NCBI GenBank assembly: GCA_022651245.1
Contig: JALCQM010000005.1
Coordinates: forward strand, 17,860 to 81,859
Reading direction: 5' to 3'
DNA length: 64,000 nt
Origin: Lactobacillus sp.
GTDB taxonomy: Bacteria; Bacillota; Bacilli; Lactobacillales; Lactobacillaceae
Shown: positions 21,921 to 31,136 of the stretch, piece after piece
How positions within the stretch are numbered: the stretch's first letter is position 1
How the letters are laid out: each line of letters starts with the position of its first letter
Notes under the pieces: model-generated
Databases searched by the model: none
What the model saw: only the letters and a program-made list of their open reading frames with translations
Told to the model about the DNA's origin: nothing
Position numbers and translations under genes: made by a program

Positions 21921-22033
21921 CAGAGCGCAGGGCCGCGCATTTAGCGCTGTGTGTAAGGCAGCCTGGGTGCGTCGCGGCACGCGGCGTGACCGGGACGACT
22001 TACACGCAATTGCGTTGGCTTGCGTAGCTCGAC
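21921..22033 (+). repeat. Hairpin element copy D7 (mosaic)
   Basis: Subtype I whose 3' half matches D2/D5 (GGCTTGCG) but whose 5' half (GGGCCGCG, GCGCT) does not pair with it. Looks like a recombinant between copies. Confidence 0.82.
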
Positions 22034-22062
22034 GAAACCCCATCAAATCCAGGAGGCACAGC

Positions 22063-22353
22063 ATGGCACAATATTTTTGGCAAGAGACAGTAGCAGATAA
22101 AGTACGGATCGGCTTGACGGCGAGTGCACAAGAAACCTTCGGCCAAATCAAGTTCGCAGACTTGCCGCAAATTGGGCGGCAGGTGACGGTTGGCAAACCG
22201 TTCCTGGCAATTGAGGCGGAAAAGGCGGTCTTAGACTTAGACGCCCCGTTATCAGGGCAGATCGTGGCCGTGAATACGCGTGCCGCAGATGACCCGGCTT
22301 TATTGGATTCGACCGCTAAAACGGATAATTGGGTGGCGGAGATCAAGGCGTAG
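22063..22353 (+). CDS. GcvH-like lipoyl carrier protein
   Basis: 96-residue lipoyl-domain protein of the glycine-cleavage H family. The modifiable lysine sits in IEAEKAVLDLDAPLSGQI, where true GcvH usually has ESVKA. No P, T or L subunits are nearby, so it is an orphan; lone GcvH-like proteins occur in lactobacilli and, in some Firmicutes, act as lipoyl relay or ADP-ribosylated carriers. AGGAGG at about 22051 fixes ATG 22063; the much longer track ORF runs back through repeats D6-D7 and is not real. Confidence 0.85.
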   Translation: MAQYFWQETVADKVRIGLTASAQETFGQIKFADLPQIGRQVTVGKPFLAIEAEKAVLDLDAPLSGQIVAVNTRAADDPALLDSTAKTDNWVAEIKA

Positions 22354-22377
22354 TCTCATATTTTTCTCATCTTAAGC

Positions 22378-22406
22378 TTGACAACTAGGTGTCAATTCAG
22401 TATCAT
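22378..22406 (+). promoter_or_regulatory. Promoter of the met transport operon
   Basis: TTGACA (-35, perfect), 17-nt spacer, TATCAT (-10), directly upstream of the T-box leader. Confidence 0.8.
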
Positions 22407-22437
22407 CGTAGACAATTCAACGTAACAAACGAACGAT

Positions 22438-22690
22438 GTGAGAGAGTAAGGCTTGCTAGACTGTACAGAAAACCCTGGCGAATGAGAGAGGGGTAGCGCG
22501 CAGGCCTGAAGATGGCTCACGGATCGGTGCACCGAGCTCCTTTGGAGTAAGGCTGCAATGGGTGGCGACCATTATCTCGCAGGCGGGTTACTTGACCCGT
22601 TAGTGAGGGCAGCTTAGCTGTCGAATTAGAATGGTACCGCGGGATGACCGCTTCTAACTAACGTTAGGGGCGGTCATTTTTTGTTGCCGA
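22438..22690 (+). promoter_or_regulatory. Methionine T-box leader
   Basis: tRNA-sensing antitermination leader. Stem I base GTGAG/CTCAC (22438-22442 with 22516-22520); specifier loop with the AGTA side on the left and AUG (22512-22514) as specifier codon on the right, followed by a purine; T-box TGGTACCGCG (22632-22641), whose UGGU bulge pairs with ACCA of a tRNA with discriminator A, as in tRNA-Met; then the terminator ATGACCGC ... GCGGTCATTTTTT (about 22643-22684). Uncharged tRNA-Met should favour read-through into metQ. Confidence 0.9.
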
Positions 22691-22728
22691 TCATGGACGT
22701 TTGGGACCAAATTTAGGGGGATTTTAGA

Positions 22729-23544
22729 ATGAAGTTGTGGAAAAAAGTAGTGGCGGCTGTGGCCGTGGCGTTATCAGTTTTCGCTTTGGCCGCTTGTGGC
22801 AATAGCAGCACGGCAAAGAGCTCGACGGTGAAAGTCGGGATCATGAGTAATGATAAAGAGATCTGGCAAGATATTCAAAAGCGCCTCAAGAAGCAAGACG
22901 TCAACATCAAGCTGGTTGAATTCACCGATTACAACACACCGAACAAGGCGCTGGATGACGGCGACATCCAACTGAACTCCTTTCAGACCGTTCAGTTCAT
23001 GGATGCTTGGAACAAGAAGCATAAAGACACGATCACCGCTGTCGGCAACACCTACCTTGGCCCGATGCGCGCTTACTCCAACAAGATCAAATCCTTGAAG
23101 GACCTCAAGCAAGACGGCAAGGTGTCAGTGCCAAATGACGCGGCTAACGAAGGCCGGGCATTGCAGCTGCTGGAAGCCAACGGGCTGATCAAGCTCAAGT
23201 CTGGGGTCACGAACCCAACGATTCGCGACATCAGCGAAAACAAGCTGAACTTGAAGATTTCTGAACTCGATGCCGCACAAACTGCGCGTAGCATGAACGA
23301 TGTGGACGCTGCGATCGTCAATAACGATATCGCCGCAGCGGCAAAGCTCGATCCTAAAGATGCGATCAACGTCGAAAAAATCGGCAAGAACTCCCAGCCC
23401 TTTATCAATGTGATCGCGGCGGCTTCGAAGAAGGATAAGCAAAACAAGACCTACAAGAAGATCGTGAAAGCTTACCAAACCAAGCAAACTGAGAAGCTGA
23501 TGAAGAAGTACTACAAGGGCTCTACCGTACCTGCCTGGAAGTAA
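22729..23544 (+). CDS. metQ: Methionine ABC transporter substrate-binding lipoprotein (copy 1)
   Basis: Lipid-anchored receptor of the MetNPQ importer. 271 residues; signal peptide with lipobox LAAC (Cys23), then the NlpA/MetQ fold with VKVGIMSNDKEIWQDIQKRLKK and the conserved AQTARSMNDVDAAIVNNDIA. Followed by a second, closely similar metQ, so recent tandem duplication is likely. Regulated by the Met T-box upstream. Confidence 0.92.
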   Translation: MKLWKKVVAAVAVALSVFALAACGNSSTAKSSTVKVGIMSNDKEIWQDIQKRLKKQDVNIKLVEFTDYNTPNKALDDGDIQLNSFQTVQFMDAWNKKHKDTITAVGNTYLGPMRAYSNKIKSLKDLKQDGKVSVPNDAANEGRALQLLEANGLIKLKSGVTNPTIRDISENKLNLKISELDAAQTARSMNDVDAAIVNNDIAAAAKLDPKDAINVEKIGKNSQPFINVIAAASKKDKQNKTYKKIVKAYQTKQTEKLMKKYYKGSTVPAWK

Positions 23545-23577
23545 CGCAATAGAGCCACATTCAAAAGGGGTGAGCAC

Positions 23578-24390
23578 ATGAAATTATGGCAAAAAATCGT
23601 GGCGACGGTCGCTGTCGCCTTACCTGTTTTCGCCTTAGCCGCTTGCGGCAACAGTCAGGCGAGTGCGAGCAAAACCGTTAAAGTCGGCATCATGAGCAAT
23701 GACCGTGAGATCTGGCAAGATATTCAAAAGCGCCTCAAGAAACAAGACGTCAACATCAAGCTGGTCGAGTTCACCGATTACACGACGCCGAACAAGGCGC
23801 TGGAAGACGGCGATGTGGATCTCAACGCGTTCCAAAACTACACGTTCTTGGATAACTGGAACAAGAAGCACCATACGCACATCGTATCGATCGGGGATAC
23901 CTATCTCGGCCCGATCCGTGCGTATTCTAAGAAGATCAAGTCGCTGAAAGACCTGAAACAAGGCGATACGGTTTCGATTCCGAATGACCCCGCTAACGAA
24001 GGGCGCGCGTTGAACCTTTTGCAACAAGAAGGGTTGATCAAGTTGAAGGATAAGGCAACGCCGACGACGCGCGACATCACCGAAAACAAGCTCAACTTGA
24101 AGCTCACCGAACTGGATGCGGCGCAAACTGCCCGCAGCATGAACGATGTGGCGGCCGCCGTCGTGAACAACGACATTGCTGCCGCGGCGAAGTTGGAAGT
24201 GAAGGACTCCATCGCGGTGGAAAAGATCACGGACAAATCCAGCCCGTACATCAATTTCATCTCGGCCAAGTCCAAGAAGGATAAGCAAAACAAGACTTAC
24301 CAAAAGATCGTCAAGGCTTATCAAACTAAGCGCACCGCTACGCTGATGAAGAAGGTCTACAAAGGCACAACGGTTCCAGCGTGGAAGTAA
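23578..24390 (+). CDS. metQ: Methionine ABC transporter substrate-binding lipoprotein (copy 2)
   Basis: Tandem paralogue of the preceding gene: 270 residues, lipobox LAAC at Cys23, and long identical stretches such as EIWQDIQKRLKKQDVNIKLVEFTDY. Differences cluster near NAFQNYTFLDNWNKKH versus NSFQTVQFMDAWNKKH. The two receptors may differ in affinity or ligand (for example L-Met, D-Met or Met-containing peptides), which sequence alone does not show. Confidence 0.9.
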   Translation: MKLWQKIVATVAVALPVFALAACGNSQASASKTVKVGIMSNDREIWQDIQKRLKKQDVNIKLVEFTDYTTPNKALEDGDVDLNAFQNYTFLDNWNKKHHTHIVSIGDTYLGPIRAYSKKIKSLKDLKQGDTVSIPNDPANEGRALNLLQQEGLIKLKDKATPTTRDITENKLNLKLTELDAAQTARSMNDVAAAVVNNDIAAAAKLEVKDSIAVEKITDKSSPYINFISAKSKKDKQNKTYQKIVKAYQTKRTATLMKKVYKGTTVPAWK

Positions 24391-24509
24391 GCTGGATCGC
24401 GGTTTGTGTGGTAAACTAGATAGGCACGCATTGGCGGTATCCTGCGGGGTATCGCCATGTCTATGTCCGGCTTTGGCCGGTGACGACTCAACGAGAAACG
24501 AGGAAGAAC

Positions 24510-25559
24510 ATGGCTAAAGAAGCAGTCATCACATTAAAGGATGTTGATGTCCGGTTCCATGAAAAGAACCGTGACGTCCATGCTGTCGATCACGTCGACT
24601 TGACCGTCGAACGTGGTGATATTTACGGGATCGTCGGGTATTCAGGGGCCGGGAAGTCGACTTTGGTCCGGGCAATTAACCTGTTGCAGCGGCCCACTTC
24701 TGGGAGTGTCAACGTTTTAGGCGAAGACATGTTATCGCTGTCGGCTAAAGCCCTGCGCGGTGAACGTAAGCGAATTGGGATGATCTTCCAGCATTTCAAC
24801 TTGATGAATTCCTTGACCATCGCAGATAATGTCGCCTTTCCGCTGAAAGGCTTACGCCCTAAAGCAGAGATCCAGGCGAAGGTCACGGAGCTTTTGCAAC
24901 TGGTCGGTTTAGAAGACCGCGCCAATGCGTTCCCAACGGAACTGTCGGGCGGCCAAAAGCAACGGGTCGGCATTGCCCGGGCGTTAGCGTCTGACCCGGA
25001 GATCTTGATCTCTGATGAAGCGACGAGTGCCTTGGATCCTAAGACCACTAGCGCCATCTTAGACCTGCTCAAGCAACTTAACGAAACGTTGGGGCTGACG
25101 ATCGTCTTGATCACCCACGAAATGGAAGCTGTGAAGCAGATCTGTGACAAGGTCGCCGTCATGGACGAAGGGGCGATCATCGAACGCGGCAGCCTGCTGG
25201 ATATTTTTGCGAAGCCGCAAAAGCAACTGACCAAAGACTTCATCGATACGACCTTGCAGTTGGACGCTGCCATCGCGTCCGTGCGGGACCAGCCGGCGGT
25301 CGCGCACCTTCAAGGCGCCGATCAACTCGTGCGCCTGACTTACTTAGGGGCTTCGACCGACCAGCCGTTAGTGGCGACGTTGTATAAGGATTTCAATGTG
25401 ACCGCGAATATTTTGTTCGGCGATATTCAGATCCTGCAAGGGACGCCGTTCGGGAATTTGATCGTGGTGCTGTCGGGCAGCCAAGATAATATCGACCGCA
25501 CGTTCAAGTACTTGGCTGACAATGATGTTCAAGTCCAGCACATCGACAAGGAGGCGTAA
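24510..25559 (+). CDS. metN: Methionine ABC transporter ATP-binding protein
   Basis: ATPase of the MetNPQ importer. 349 residues; Walker A GYSGAGKS (43-50), signature [15 protein letters not shown], Walker [14 protein letters not shown], and a C-terminal NIL (ACT-like) domain about 270-349 that in E. coli MetN binds methionine and mediates transinhibition. Start at ATG 24510 with GAGGAAG upstream. metP follows after 3 nt. Confidence 0.94.
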   Translation: MAKEAVITLKDVDVRFHEKNRDVHAVDHVDLTVERGDIYGIVGYSGAGKSTLVRAINLLQRPTSGSVNVLGEDMLSLSAKALRGERKRIGMIFQHFNLMNSLTIADNVAFPLKGLRPKAEIQAKVTELLQLVGLEDRANAFPTELSGGQKQRVGIARALASDPEILISDEATSALDPKTTSAILDLLKQLNETLGLTIVLITHEMEAVKQICDKVAVMDEGAIIERGSLLDIFAKPQKQLTKDFIDTTLQLDAAIASVRDQPAVAHLQGADQLVRLTYLGASTDQPLVATLYKDFNVTANILFGDIQILQGTPFGNLIVVLSGSQDNIDRTFKYLADNDVQVQHIDKEA

Positions 25560-25562
25560 GCC

Positions 25563-26249
25563 ATGCAATTTTTGAATCACTTATTCCCCAATGTCGTCCC
25601 GATTTGGACAGGGGATGGCGGTGTTGTGCAAGCGATCAACGAAACGCTGTACATGACCATCGTCACCACCATCGTTGCAGGGATCATTGGGCTGATCTTA
25701 GGCGTTTTGTTAGTCTTGTGGGATGAAGACGGCTTGGTTGCCAACCGGCCAGCGTACTTTGTGCTCGATAAAGTCGTGAACGTCTTGCGGGCGATCCCGT
25801 TCATCATCTTACTGGCGATCATGTCGCCTGTGACGCGGGCGCTGGTCGGCACCGGGATCGGCCCGACCGCGGCGCTCGTACCACTGATCGGCGGGACCGC
25901 ACCGTTTTTTGCGCGGCAAGTGCAAAACGCGTTGCTGACGGTCGATCCTGGTGTGATCGAAGCCGCCGAAGCCATGGGCCTCAGCCCAATGGCGATCGTC
26001 TTTCGCGTGTACCTGCGTGAAGGCCTGGGCGAATTAGTCCGGGTAACGGTCTTGACGATCATCTCGATCATCGGGTTGACCGCGATGGCAGGTGCTATCG
26101 GTGGCGGTGGCCTGGGGAACTTGGCGATCGCGATCGGGTACCAACGCTACGAAAACGACGTCATCTGGGTCGCGTTGATCTTCATCTTAGTGATGGTGTT
26201 CATCATCCAATTCATTGGCGATGTGATCGCACGGAAATTGCATCACTAA
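25563..26249 (+). CDS. metP: Methionine ABC transporter permease
   Basis: 228-residue membrane subunit with five predicted helices and the EAA-type coupling motif EAAEAMGLSPMAIVFRVYLREGLGELVR. Last gene of metQQNP; terminator follows. Confidence 0.93.
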   Translation: MQFLNHLFPNVVPIWTGDGGVVQAINETLYMTIVTTIVAGIIGLILGVLLVLWDEDGLVANRPAYFVLDKVVNVLRAIPFIILLAIMSPVTRALVGTGIGPTAALVPLIGGTAPFFARQVQNALLTVDPGVIEAAEAMGLSPMAIVFRVYLREGLGELVRVTVLTIISIIGLTAMAGAIGGGGLGNLAIAIGYQRYENDVIWVALIFILVMVFIIQFIGDVIARKLHH

Positions 26250-26285
26250 ACGTCAAAATGTGGCGGCCGAGTAGCCCACAACACA

Positions 26286-26338
26286 AGCGTCATTGCGTCA
26301 CGATTGCTTCTTGAATCGTGGCCCAATGACGCTTTTTT
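26286..26338 (+). terminator. met operon terminator
   Basis: AAGCGTCATTG ... CAATGACGCTTTTTT with an inner CACGATT/AATCGTG stem. Confidence 0.85.
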
Positions 26339-26417
26339 GCTAGCATTGCTTATGGAACACGACTGTGAATGCATGTTTTCGTCTCGTTGACGATCCCCGT
26401 GCGTATCGCAGGCGTTA

Positions 26418-26547
26418 GAAGCGCTTAAGTACGTCTAAGCGCTTTCTCAACTTGAAGGGCCCTTTTTCTCATAAAGGAAACGATGCGGGTCAAAAATGGC
26501 TCAGGCGTGTTGTCGCCGGTCAGTCGGCAACACGCCTGAGCTTTTTT
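26418..26547. other. Two strong hairpins in the metP-lysR gap
   Basis: AAGCGCTTA/TAAGCGCTT (26419-26444) and a perfect 14-bp stem GCTCAGGCGTGTTG/CAACACGCCTGAGC (26499-26541) followed by TTTTTT. The second has the form of a terminator but no gene precedes it on the plus strand after the met terminator, so a short untranslated transcript or a remnant is possible. Nothing else is seen in the 419-bp gap. Confidence 0.45.
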
Positions 26548-26668
26548 GCGTTTTTTGTGAAAGCGTCTCCCATTTTGATGCGATATCTGGTAGGCTATAG
26601 GCGAACGTTACTTCAGTTTGATCGAAGTAGCGCCGACTCGCTTCAATGATCTTGAAAGAAGGATGCTA

Positions 26669-27547
26669 GTGGACCTTAAATACTTAAAAACCGTGCAAAC
26701 TATCCACGCGACCGGCAGCTTCCAAAAGGCGGCGACGTTGCTCAACTACGCCCCTTCGACGGTGACCTTTCAGGTGCAACAAGTTGAAGCCCAACTCGGG
26801 GTGCACTTGTTCACCAAGGTGGGCCGCCAAATGGTGTTGACAGGTGCAGGGACGGCGGCACTGCCATTGATCGACCAGCTGTTGGCCGATGCGGCGGCGC
26901 TGGAACGCTTTGCGGCCAATGCAGACGGTCCAGTGGGGCGGCTGGTGGTGGCGTTGCCAGAGTCATTATTGACGTATCAATTGCAGCCGCTCTTGCAGTC
27001 TTTTCGGGAACAAGCGCCGGGCGTCGAATTGGTGTTGCGGGTCCTGAGTTGTTATGACAGCTATGCCCAAATGGCCGATGGGCAAGTCGACTTGGCGATC
27101 CATTATGATGTGCGGGCTTATCCACCGGCAATTCACACCGGCGTTTATGGGCAGTACGGCTTGACCCTGGTTGGGGCGCCGGATCTGCCGACAGACGCCC
27201 GCGATTTCGTCACGCCGGGTCAAGATAAGGCGCTGTGCTTGTTGATGAACGATAGCCACGCACGCTATTTAGAGCTGTTCAACGCTTACTTGGCGGCGCG
27301 CCGGATCCGGTTGCGGCCCAGCCTCGCGCTAGGGAGTATCGAAGCTATTCGCAAAAGCACTCAAAGTGGCTTAGGGGTCGCGTTTTTACCGCATTTTTGC
27401 GTGGCAAGTGACCTGGCGGCTGGCCGGCTGGTGGCACTGGAAACCGAAATGGAGGCGCGGCAGCTGACGGCGATATACGCGTATCGCCAGTTGAGCGCGG
27501 CTGGGGCCTTATTCGTGCGGTTGCTAACGCAGGCGGCTAAAGAATAA
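26669..27547 (+). CDS. LysR-family transcriptional regulator
   Basis: N-terminal winged helix-turn-helix (DLKYLKTVQTIHATGSFQKAATLLNYAPSTVTFQVQQVEAQLGVHLF) followed by the two-lobed effector domain; 292 residues. I start at GTG 26669 since AAGAAGG lies about 7 nt upstream; ATG 26663 overlaps that site. It faces the suf operon in tandem with its own hairpin between, so its target is not evident. Confidence 0.88.
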   Translation: MDLKYLKTVQTIHATGSFQKAATLLNYAPSTVTFQVQQVEAQLGVHLFTKVGRQMVLTGAGTAALPLIDQLLADAAALERFAANADGPVGRLVVALPESLLTYQLQPLLQSFREQAPGVELVLRVLSCYDSYAQMADGQVDLAIHYDVRAYPPAIHTGVYGQYGLTLVGAPDLPTDARDFVTPGQDKALCLLMNDSHARYLELFNAYLAARRIRLRPSLALGSIEAIRKSTQSGLGVAFLPHFCVASDLAAGRLVALETEMEARQLTAIYAYRQLSAAGALFVRLLTQAAKE

Positions 27548-27601
27548 CGGCGGCCAAAATGTTGTTTTAATGATTTTTCCATTTTTTTCTCATTTATGTA
27601 A

Positions 27602-27640
27602 GCGCCTTGATCGTGATGTTGTCGCGATCATGAGGCGTAA
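27602..27640. other. Hairpin between lysR and sufC
   Basis: CGCCTtGATCGtGA ... TCgCGATCatGAGGCG inverted repeat without a T-run on either strand; may slow or end transcription of the LysR gene. Confidence 0.35.
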
Positions 27641-27669
27641 GAATGACAAACTTCAATATTTTTGGGGGT

Positions 27670-27698
27670 TTGCCGTGGGCAATTCAATGTTTTACAAT
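27670..27698 (+). promoter_or_regulatory. suf operon promoter
   Basis: TTGCCG, 17-nt spacer, TACAAT; 40 nt before the sufC start. Confidence 0.6.
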
Positions 27699-27737
27699 AG
27701 GCACTAGATTCATGACATATCGAGAGGGGCGACGTAC

Positions 27738-28505
27738 GTGACTAAATTAGAAATCAAAGATCTGCACGTGAAAGTAAAAGCTGAACCAGAACATCCAGAG
27801 ATCCTGCGGGGGATCAACCTGACCATCAATACAGGCGAGATTCACGCCTTGATGGGGCCTAACGGGAACGGGAAGTCGACGCTTGCCGAAACCATTATGG
27901 GCAACCCAGCTTACGAAGTGACCCAAGGGGACATTTTGATCGATGGGGAAAGCATCTTGACCAAAGGCGTCGACGAACGCGCCCGGGCCGGCTTGTTCTT
28001 GGGGATGCAATACCCTGCCGAGATCAACGGGGTCACGAACGCCGAGTTTATCCGTGCAGCGATCAACGCCCGCCGGCCAAAAGACGACCAGATCCCGATC
28101 ATGCAATTCTTGAAGCAATTGGATGCCACCATGGCCCAGCTGAAGATGCCTGAAGACATGGCGGATCGTTACTTGAACCAAGGTTTCTCTGGTGGGGAAA
28201 AGAAGCGCAACGAGATCTTACAGTTAATGATGATCAAGCCACACTTTGCGATGCTCGACGAAATCGATTCCGGGTTGGATATCGATGCGCTGCGAATCGT
28301 TGCAGAAGGGGTCAACTCCATGCGGGGCAAGGATTTTGGGACCATGATCATCACTCACTACCAACGCCTGTTGAACTACATCGTGCCCGACTTCGTGCAT
28401 ATCTTGAAAGACGGCGAGATCATCGAAACCGGTGGTGCCGACTTAGCGAAGGAACTGGAAAAGACCGGGTATGAGCACCTCAAGGTAGGTGACGCCAATG
28501 CCTGA
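27738..28505 (+). CDS. sufC: Fe-S cluster assembly ATPase SufC
   Basis: ABC-type ATPase of the SufBCD scaffold. 255 residues; Walker A GPNGNGKST, signature FSGGEKKRNEILQ and Walker B HFAMLDEIDSGLD. GTG start with GAGGGGCGA upstream. Opens the sufCDSUB operon typical of Firmicutes; the sufD start lies inside its end. Confidence 0.95.
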   Translation: MTKLEIKDLHVKVKAEPEHPEILRGINLTINTGEIHALMGPNGNGKSTLAETIMGNPAYEVTQGDILIDGESILTKGVDERARAGLFLGMQYPAEINGVTNAEFIRAAINARRPKDDQIPIMQFLKQLDATMAQLKMPEDMADRYLNQGFSGGEKKRNEILQLMMIKPHFAMLDEIDSGLDIDALRIVAEGVNSMRGKDFGTMIITHYQRLLNYIVPDFVHILKDGEIIETGGADLAKELEKTGYEHLKVGDANA

Positions 28506-29517
28506 GACACTGACCCTACCAAATGCCCCTAAGATTCCGCTACGGCGATATCTGAAGGCGGCTAAAGACGAGACGCTGGTCACCCCAGCGACCGTCACGG
28601 CCCCCAGCACAGTGGTGGTCGACCACCCGGATTCGGTGACGATGCCGGCCACGACTGATTTTGACACTTGGCTCAACGCTAAACCCCAATCGATCACCAC
28701 GATCGACATCCCAGCCGGGTTCAGCTCCCAGGAGCCGATCAAGCTGGTGGGGCCGCAAGCTGGTGGTGGCCTGATCCGCGTGACGATCGGTGAAAACGCG
28801 GATGTCGCCTTCCAAGAACGCTGGACCAGTACCGGTAAGACGTTAGGCATCGCGGTGGCGATCGAAATCGCGGCCGGCGCGACCGTTAACTGGTTGGCCT
28901 ATGACGCATTCAATGCCGACACGGTGTTGTTGCAGCGGACGGCGAACTTGGCGGCAGATGCCACCTTGAACATGACCGTCGCCGGCTTTTCCCATAACAG
29001 TGGGGCGAGCCTGTTGACCACGAACTTGAATGGTGACGGTTCCCAGGCGACGATCAACGTCGGCGTCTTGGCGTCTGGCAAGCAGCACATCGGCTACGCC
29101 ACGGCGGTGACCAACTATGGCCGTAAAACTGTGGGCCACATCAACCAGCGCGGGGTGATCACCGACAAGGCCCATTTGGTCTTTAACGGGATCGGCCACA
29201 TCGTGCATGGCGGGCGAGGCAGTGATGCCCAGCAAGAAAACCGCGTGTTGATGCTTTCTGAGCATGCCCGTGGCGATGCCAACCCGATTTTGTTGATCGA
29301 CGAAAACGACGTCACCGCCGGCCATGCCGCGTCGGTGTCCCGGGTTGATGAGCGCCAGATGTATTACCTGATGAGCCGCGGCTTGTCGGAAACGGTCGCC
29401 AAGCGCTTAGTGATCCGCGGGTTCTTGGAAGCCGGCTTAGGTGATATCCAAGATGCTGAGTTGAAGCAGGAACTGTTTGAGACGATCGATGAAACGTTGG
29501 TGAATGCAAATGCGTGA
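28498..29517 (+). CDS. sufD: Fe-S cluster assembly protein SufD
   Basis: Partner of SufB in the SufBC2D scaffold complex. 339 residues; right-handed beta-helix core and the C-terminal segment VSRVDERQMYYLMSRGLSETVAKRLVIRGFLE shared with SufB. ATG 28498 overlaps the sufC stop (8 nt) and has AGGTAGGTGA upstream. Confidence 0.92.
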   Translation: MPETLTLPNAPKIPLRRYLKAAKDETLVTPATVTAPSTVVVDHPDSVTMPATTDFDTWLNAKPQSITTIDIPAGFSSQEPIKLVGPQAGGGLIRVTIGENADVAFQERWTSTGKTLGIAVAIEIAAGATVNWLAYDAFNADTVLLQRTANLAADATLNMTVAGFSHNSGASLLTTNLNGDGSQATINVGVLASGKQHIGYATAVTNYGRKTVGHINQRGVITDKAHLVFNGIGHIVHGGRGSDAQQENRVLMLSEHARGDANPILLIDENDVTAGHAASVSRVDERQMYYLMSRGLSETVAKRLVIRGFLEAGLGDIQDAELKQELFETIDETLVNANA

Positions 29518-30706
29518 ACAATTTCCTTTTTTTAAAGCCAATCCTGACTTGGTTTATCTCGATTCAGCGGCCACCAGCCAAAAGCCGCAAGTCGTTTTAG
29601 ACGCGTTGCAAGACTACTATATCCATGACAATGCGAACGTTCATCGCGGCTTGTACCGCTTGGCGTATAACACGACGGAAGCGTTCGAAGGGGTGCGGGC
29701 CCAAGTGGCCAAGTACCTACACGCGAACCGGCCAAAAGAGATCACTTTCACGCGCAGTACGTCTGACGGGTTGAACTTGGTGGCCTCCAGTTTTGGCCCG
29801 ACCGTGGTGCAGCCTGGCGATGAGATCTTGGTCAGTGGCGCCGAACACCACAGCAACTTCATCCCTTGGCAACAACTGGCTCACCGCATGGGTGCAACGT
29901 TTGTCGTGGCGCCGGTGCGTCCGGATGGGGATACCGACGTGGCGCAGTTGGCGAAGCTGATTACGCCTAAAACTAAGCTCTTGGCGGTCGCCCAAGTGAC
30001 GAACGTCTCCGGGGGCTTGGTCGATATCCGGCCATTGGCGGATAAAGTCCATGCCAACGGCGGCTACATCGTGGTCGACGGGGCCCAGGCGGTGCCACAC
30101 ATGCCTGTGGACGTGCAGGCAATCGATGCAGACTTCTATGCATTTTCCGGGCATAAGGCGTATGGACCGACCGGGATCGGCGCGTTGTATGGCCGTTATC
30201 AGTTCTTCGAAGCGATGCCACCGATCCAATTCGGCGGTGAGATGATCGATGAAGTGCAAGACCAAGTCTCAACGTGGGCCGAGGTGCCGTTAAAGTTCGA
30301 AGCTGGTACGCCTAATATTGCCGATGTTTTCGGAATGGGTGCGGCGTTGACCTTCATGTCCCAGCTGGATATGCCTCAGGTGATGAAGGCTGAAAATGCC
30401 TTAGTCCGCAGCTTACGCGCGGAATTAAGCACCGTTTCTGGCATCATCTTGTATGGGAGCGATGAGAGCTTGTCTACCGTCAGCTTCAACCTCGAAGGGG
30501 TCCATCCCCATGATTTAGCCACTTTCTTAGATGAACAAGACATCGCGGTGCGGGCGGGTCACCATTGCGCCCAGCCATTGATGGCTCGACTAGGGGTGCC
30601 AGCGACGGCCCGGGCAAGCTTTGGGCTCTATAACACCCAAGACGATGTGGATAAGCTCGTGACGGCAGTACGTGCGGCAGGGGGGTATTTCCATGGCGTT
30701 AACTAA
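29510..30706 (+). CDS. sufS: Cysteine desulfurase SufS
   Basis: PLP enzyme that removes sulfur from cysteine for Fe-S cluster assembly. 398 residues; PLP lysine Lys216 in SGHKAYGP and the active-site Cys353 in AGHHCAQPL, group II type. The start is ambiguous between ATG 29504 and 29510; I use 29510 (MREQFPFFK) for spacing. Overlaps sufD by 8 nt. Confidence 0.93.
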   Translation: MREQFPFFKANPDLVYLDSAATSQKPQVVLDALQDYYIHDNANVHRGLYRLAYNTTEAFEGVRAQVAKYLHANRPKEITFTRSTSDGLNLVASSFGPTVVQPGDEILVSGAEHHSNFIPWQQLAHRMGATFVVAPVRPDGDTDVAQLAKLITPKTKLLAVAQVTNVSGGLVDIRPLADKVHANGGYIVVDGAQAVPHMPVDVQAIDADFYAFSGHKAYGPTGIGALYGRYQFFEAMPPIQFGGEMIDEVQDQVSTWAEVPLKFEAGTPNIADVFGMGAALTFMSQLDMPQVMKAENALVRSLRAELSTVSGIILYGSDESLSTVSFNLEGVHPHDLATFLDEQDIAVRAGHHCAQPLMARLGVPATARASFGLYNTQDDVDKLVTAVRAAGGYFHGVN

Positions 30707-31136
30707 GCTTGATCAAATGTATCGGCAAGTGATCTTGGATGAAGCCTATCATCCACGCCATCATGGCAAGATCGCGGATCCGGACCGTGAGATCACGCTC
30801 CGCAACCCGAGTTGTGGCGACGTGTTGACGTTGCAAGTCAAGCTACAAGACGGCAAGGTTCAAGACGCGCGGTTTTCCGGCTCCGGGTGCACGATCTCAC
30901 AAGCGTCGGGATCGTTGATGACAGACCAGATCATTGGTCAGACGCCGGAACATGTTTTAGACATGGTGTCGACGTTTTCTGACCTGGTGATCGACGGTGA
31001 CAACCCGAACGAAGACATTCTCGGGGATGCCGCGATCCTAAAAGGTGTCCACCAATTCCCGGCTCGCGTGAAGTGCGCGATGCTCGCGTGGAAGGCGGCC
31101 GCCCAAGTATTAACGGAAGGTGATGCCCATGACTGA
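30693..31136 (+). CDS. sufU: Sulfur-transfer protein SufU
   Basis: Zinc-dependent acceptor of persulfide sulfur from SufS. 147 residues with the zinc/transfer ligands Cys41, Asp43 (NPSCGD), Cys66 (GSGCTIS) and Cys128 (RVKCAML), all present. Start ATG 30693 with GGGGGG upstream; overlaps the end of sufS. Confidence 0.93.
   Translation: MALTKLDQMYRQVILDEAYHPRHHGKIADPDREITLRNPSCGDVLTLQVKLQDGKVQDARFSGSGCTISQASGSLMTDQIIGQTPEHVLDMVSTFSDLVIDGDNPNEDILGDAAILKGVHQFPARVKCAMLAWKAAAQVLTEGDAHD

Noticed and set aside
23635-24324. 229-aa minus-strand ORF opposite metQ copy 2
   Set aside because: Antisense shadow; its sequence mirrors the metQ codons, and the same kind of shadow appears over copy 1.
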